Shown here one piece after another: positions 24,605 to 26,862 of a stretch of DNA of 26,862 bases (position 1 is its first letter; every line of letters begins with the position of its first letter). Origin of the DNA: UBA5216 sp040081205 (lineage in GTDB: Bacteria > Pseudomonadota > Gammaproteobacteria > Burkholderiales > SG8-41); assembly GCA_040081205.1 (NCBI GenBank), contig JBEBHE010000019.1, positions 1 to 26,862 on the forward strand, given 5' to 3'. The translations under genes were made by a program, and so were the position numbers. Under the pieces are notes generated by a model. It was not told the origin of the DNA. It saw nothing but the letters and a program-made list of their open reading frames with translations, and made no database searches.

Positions 24605-24606
24605 TT
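24577..24606. repeat. 30-base AT-rich segment repeated at the starts of two genes (copy 2)
   Basis: This copy covers the ATG (24604-24602) and first codons of the RND adaptor gene and matches 20378-20407 at 25 of 30 positions. The aligned codon at the hydrolase gene is ATT instead of ATG. Confidence 0.6.
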
Positions 24607-24610
24607 TTAA

Positions 24611-25435
24611 TTACTTGAACGCGGCTGGCTTTTCAAACTTGAGCGTCATGCGGTCGCTCTCGCCGATAGCCAGATATTTTTCCGGATCGAGCCGCCCACG
24701 CGACATCGGCGGCAACGTCCACACGCCGTTGGGATGATCTTTGGTATCTTTCGCATTCGCATTCACTTCCGATTTCGCGACAAGCTTTAAACCGGCTTTT
24801 TCCGCAAGCTCAATCACATAAGCCTCCGTCATGTAACCGGATTTGATCTGCTGCGCAAATGACGTACCCGGATTGGCGCGATGTTCCACCACGCCGAGCA
24901 CGCCGCCGGGTTTCAGCGCATCGAAAAACGCTTTGAACACCAGTGCATCGGTTTTCTGAGCGCTCCAGTTATGCACGTTGCGAAACGTCAGCACCAAATC
25001 CATGCTGGCCGGTGGCGCAATCGCCATGTACTCGGGCGGCCCGAGCGAGGTAAACACCGGTTTGCCGTAAAGTTCAGGACGCTTTGCATAGGCCGCTTCC
25101 TGTTTTTCTCGCGCCTCGCGTTGCCAGTTAGGGAGATTGGGATTCTCGATCGCATTGCCCGCAAGATACAACTTGCCCTTATCACGCAGCACCGGCGCGA
25201 GTATTTCCGAGTACCAGCCGCCGCCGGGCCAGATTTCAAGCACGGCCATGTCCGGTTTCAGCCCGAAAAACAACAGCGTCTCGCGTGGATGCCGGTACGG
25301 GTCGCGCGCGCGGTTCGCAGTCGAACGATGGTCGCCCGCCAACGCCTTGTCGAGCAAAGGTTCAACACCCTGCGCCGATGCCGTACCAACACCAGCGGCA
25401 AGCCACAACGCCAGCAGCATGTTTTGCCATTTCAT
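24611..25435 (-). CDS. Predicted exported class I SAM-dependent methyltransferase-like protein
   Basis: The 274-residue product has a clear Sec signal peptide (KWQNMLLALWLAAGVGTASAQG, cleaved near residue 21). A Rossmann-type methyltransferase fold follows. Motif I is VLEIWPGGGWYSEIL at about 65-79, and LVLTFRNVHNW resembles the motif IV region. Then come FKAFFDALKPGGVLGVVEHRA and a C-terminal VIELAEKAGLKLVAKSEV. This matches a family annotated as predicted methyltransferases with export signals. The substrate is unknown, and it is unclear whether SAM is available where the protein acts. Its ATG overlaps the upstream MFS stop (ATGA), and the RND adaptor follows six bases later, so it sits inside the transport operon. 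Confidence 0.85.
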   Translation of the reverse strand: MKWQNMLLALWLAAGVGTASAQGVEPLLDKALAGDHRSTANRARDPYRHPRETLLFFGLKPDMAVLEIWPGGGWYSEILAPVLRDKGKLYLAGNAIENPNLPNWQREAREKQEAAYAKRPELYGKPVFTSLGPPEYMAIAPPASMDLVLTFRNVHNWSAQKTDALVFKAFFDALKPGGVLGVVEHRANPGTSFAQQIKSGYMTEAYVIELAEKAGLKLVAKSEVNANAKDTKDHPNGVWTLPPMSRGRLDPEKYLAIGESDRMTLKFEKPAAFK

Positions 25436-26604
25436 GAAGCGCTCCTCGCCGAATTCGATTCGTCCATTTTACCCTTCCCATCGCGATGCATAATCGCACT
25501 GCCTATCGATATCAAAACCGCGTTCATCCAGAACACCGCCGCCTCGCCGGTAAACGTGGCCACCAGACCGAAAATGACAGGCATCACGGTTTCATTCCCC
25601 TTGTTGATGCTTTGCCGCAGCCCCATTGCTTCGCCCGCACGACCGGCGGGAGCGTGGTTGTAAACCAGAATCAGCGACAGCGGACTGCCGCAACCCAAGC
25701 CAATGCCCAGCAGAAACGCCATGCACGCCAGCGGGCCGAAACCGGAAAATAACGGAAACAACAAACAGATGCTGGCCGTCACCAGCAACGACACACTCAG
25801 CAGCCGCGCCTCGTTAATACGTTTGGTAATCGCCGGCATGCCAGCGCGCATGATCAGCATCGCCACTGCGTAACTGCCCATAATCATGCCGATCTGCGAT
25901 GCGCTCAAACCCTGCGAACGCGCGTAGATCGGCAGATAAAAATTGAACAATTCCAATCCGGTTTCGATGATGCCGCCGGTCATCAAAACGCGCCGCAGCG
26001 GCGCGTTCTGAAACAGGTCGAATACTTTCTGGCCTTCGGGTTTTTCCTTCGGTGATTGTGGCTTCGGCAGAAATTTGACACAGGCCGCCAACACCACTAT
26101 CGGAATCAACGGAAACGCCGCCAGCAGCAAATAAGTATTGCGATGCCCGAACGCATCAATGGCGAATCCTGTCGTCATCGGCCCCACCAGCGCGGTGACG
26201 CCCACGCCCAGACTGAACAGGCTGTAGTTGCGAGTACGCTGTGCGCCGTCGCCAAACGAACCGATCAGATGTTGCACCGACACGATGTAAAAAATGTAGC
26301 AAACACCCGCCACCAGCGCCGACACATACAGCATGGCCAGCTGCGGCCAGAAATACGGCAGCAGCAATCCGGTCAGCAGGCCGCATGCACCGAACAGCAT
26401 CGGAAAGCGCACACCGAAACGATCCGACAGTTTGCCTGCGTAAACCGACAGCAAAATCGGAAATACGGCGTACATCGAAAATAAAAAGCCAATCATCCAC
26501 GGCTGCGCGCCGAGCTCCAGCGCGTACAACGAAATCAGTACTTTGCTGCCTTTGTAGGCGCTGTGCGTCAGCACCGTCATGAGAATAACCCCGTAAACCG
26601 TCAT
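25432..26604 (-). CDS. Major facilitator superfamily transporter
   Basis: The 390-residue product has the expected twelve-helix MFS layout. It starts MTVYGVILMTVLTHSAYKGS and has the loop 2-3 signature GKLSDRFGVRFPMLFG. A central cytosolic loop (KFLPKPQSPKEKPEGQKVFDLF) separates the two halves. The frame is open for 77 more codons upstream, but those residues are hydrophilic and overlap the previous gene. The ATG at 26604 shares ATGA with the stop of that gene and gives a normal length, so it is preferred. The sixth-domain segment LLGIGLGCGSPLSLILVYNHAPAGRAGEA closely resembles the end of the upstream gene product, which makes the two tandem paralogues. Substrate unknown. Confidence 0.92.
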   Translation of the reverse strand: MTVYGVILMTVLTHSAYKGSKVLISLYALELGAQPWMIGFLFSMYAVFPILLSVYAGKLSDRFGVRFPMLFGACGLLTGLLLPYFWPQLAMLYVSALVAGVCYIFYIVSVQHLIGSFGDGAQRTRNYSLFSLGVGVTALVGPMTTGFAIDAFGHRNTYLLLAAFPLIPIVVLAACVKFLPKPQSPKEKPEGQKVFDLFQNAPLRRVLMTGGIIETGLELFNFYLPIYARSQGLSASQIGMIMGSYAVAMLIMRAGMPAITKRINEARLLSVSLLVTASICLLFPLFSGFGPLACMAFLLGIGLGCGSPLSLILVYNHAPAGRAGEAMGLRQSINKGNETVMPVIFGLVATFTGEAAVFWMNAVLISIGSAIMHRDGKGKMDESNSARSAS

Positions 26605-26862
26605 GACGGCGGCGCCTTGCCCGCGATGCGGCTGAGATGACTGCCCACCGCCATCAACACGGCTGTCGCCACAAAAACGGGCATCAAGCCCATCATCGCG
26701 CTGAGTGTTCCGAACGTAATCGGTATTACCAGATGCATCAGATTCACCACCGTGAAACGCACCCCCAGCACCTCGCCCGAACGTCCCGCTGGCGCGCGGT
26801 TGTACACCATCAACATCGACAGCGGCTGACCGCAACCCAGGCCAAGTCCCAGCAAAAACGAA
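26601..26862 (-). CDS. MFS transporter, C-terminal fragment (5' end beyond window)
   Basis: Only the last 86 or so codons are in the window; the frame is open to the right edge. The visible part reads FLLGLGLGCGQPLSMLMVYN, then RAPAGRSGEVLGVR, then two further hydrophobic helices and a short basic tail ending AGKAPPS. About 27 of 49 aligned residues match the following MFS transporter, so the pair probably arose by tandem duplication. The stop overlaps the next start (ATGA). The start and any regulator lie outside the window. Confidence 0.88.
   Translation of the reverse strand, partial: SFLLGLGLGCGQPLSMLMVYNRAPAGRSGEVLGVRFTVVNLMHLVIPITFGTLSAMMGLMPVFVATAVLMAVGSHLSRIAGKAPPS

Noticed and set aside
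24881..25663. Open frame of 260 codons on the plus strand opposite the methyltransferase and MFS genes
   Set aside because: It crosses the junction of two coupled minus-strand genes and has no recognisable domain.
26605..26835. N-terminal extension of the downstream MFS gene to 26835
   Set aside because: The extra residues are hydrophilic and Gly/Arg-rich and overlap the coding region of the paralogous upstream gene; the ATG at 26604 with an ATGA overlap gives a normal MFS N-terminus.

Overview
This window looks like a contiguous piece of a betaproteobacterial chromosome. The gene order ndk-rlmN-pilW-ispG-hisS-yfgM-bamB-der-hfq-hflX-hflK, the short 77-residue Hfq, the IspG and HflK types and the accA-tilS adjacency all point there. 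The genus cannot be named from sequence alone; a Nitrosomonadales- or Burkholderiales-like lineage is a guess. All 23 genes I can support lie on the minus strand, so transcription runs from high to low coordinates. I saw no tRNA, rRNA, CRISPR array, insertion sequence or gene-free stretch above about 160 bases.

In transcription order, the right part (26862 to about 17850) is accessory. It holds two tandem paralogous MFS transporters (the first cut by the window edge), an apparently exported SAM-methyltransferase-fold protein, an RND efflux adaptor lipoprotein and its inner-membrane pump, an exported dienelactone-hydrolase-family enzyme, and a periplasmic gamma-glutamyltransferase. Most of these genes touch or overlap, and most products are exported or in the membrane. 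This suggests one envelope-centred transport and processing unit of unknown substrate.

The middle part (about 17800 to 10885) has accA (fatty-acid synthesis) and tilS (tRNA-Ile lysidine synthase). They are followed by a signalling module: a CHASE2-type hybrid sensor kinase, a small separate Hpt protein, and an exported LysM-FecR protein with fibronectin-like repeats. No response regulator is seen. A weak hairpin terminator and a candidate extended -10 promoter separate this block from ndk.

The left part (10730 to 1) is the conserved core: nucleotide balance (ndk), rRNA/tRNA methylation (rlmN), type IV pilus assembly (pilW), isoprenoid synthesis (ispG), tRNA-His charging (hisS), envelope assembly (yfgM, bamB), ribosome assembly GTPase (der), RNA chaperone (hfq), ribosome-rescue GTPase (hflX) and the FtsH modulator hflK, cut by the left edge. 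rodZ, often found between pilW and ispG, is absent from that position.

The main points of interest are the CHASE2 kinase/Hpt/FecR module with a G9 tract in the kinase gene, the exported methyltransferase, a near-identical 30-bp segment at the starts of two unrelated genes of the efflux block, and the inverted repeats between der and hfq.
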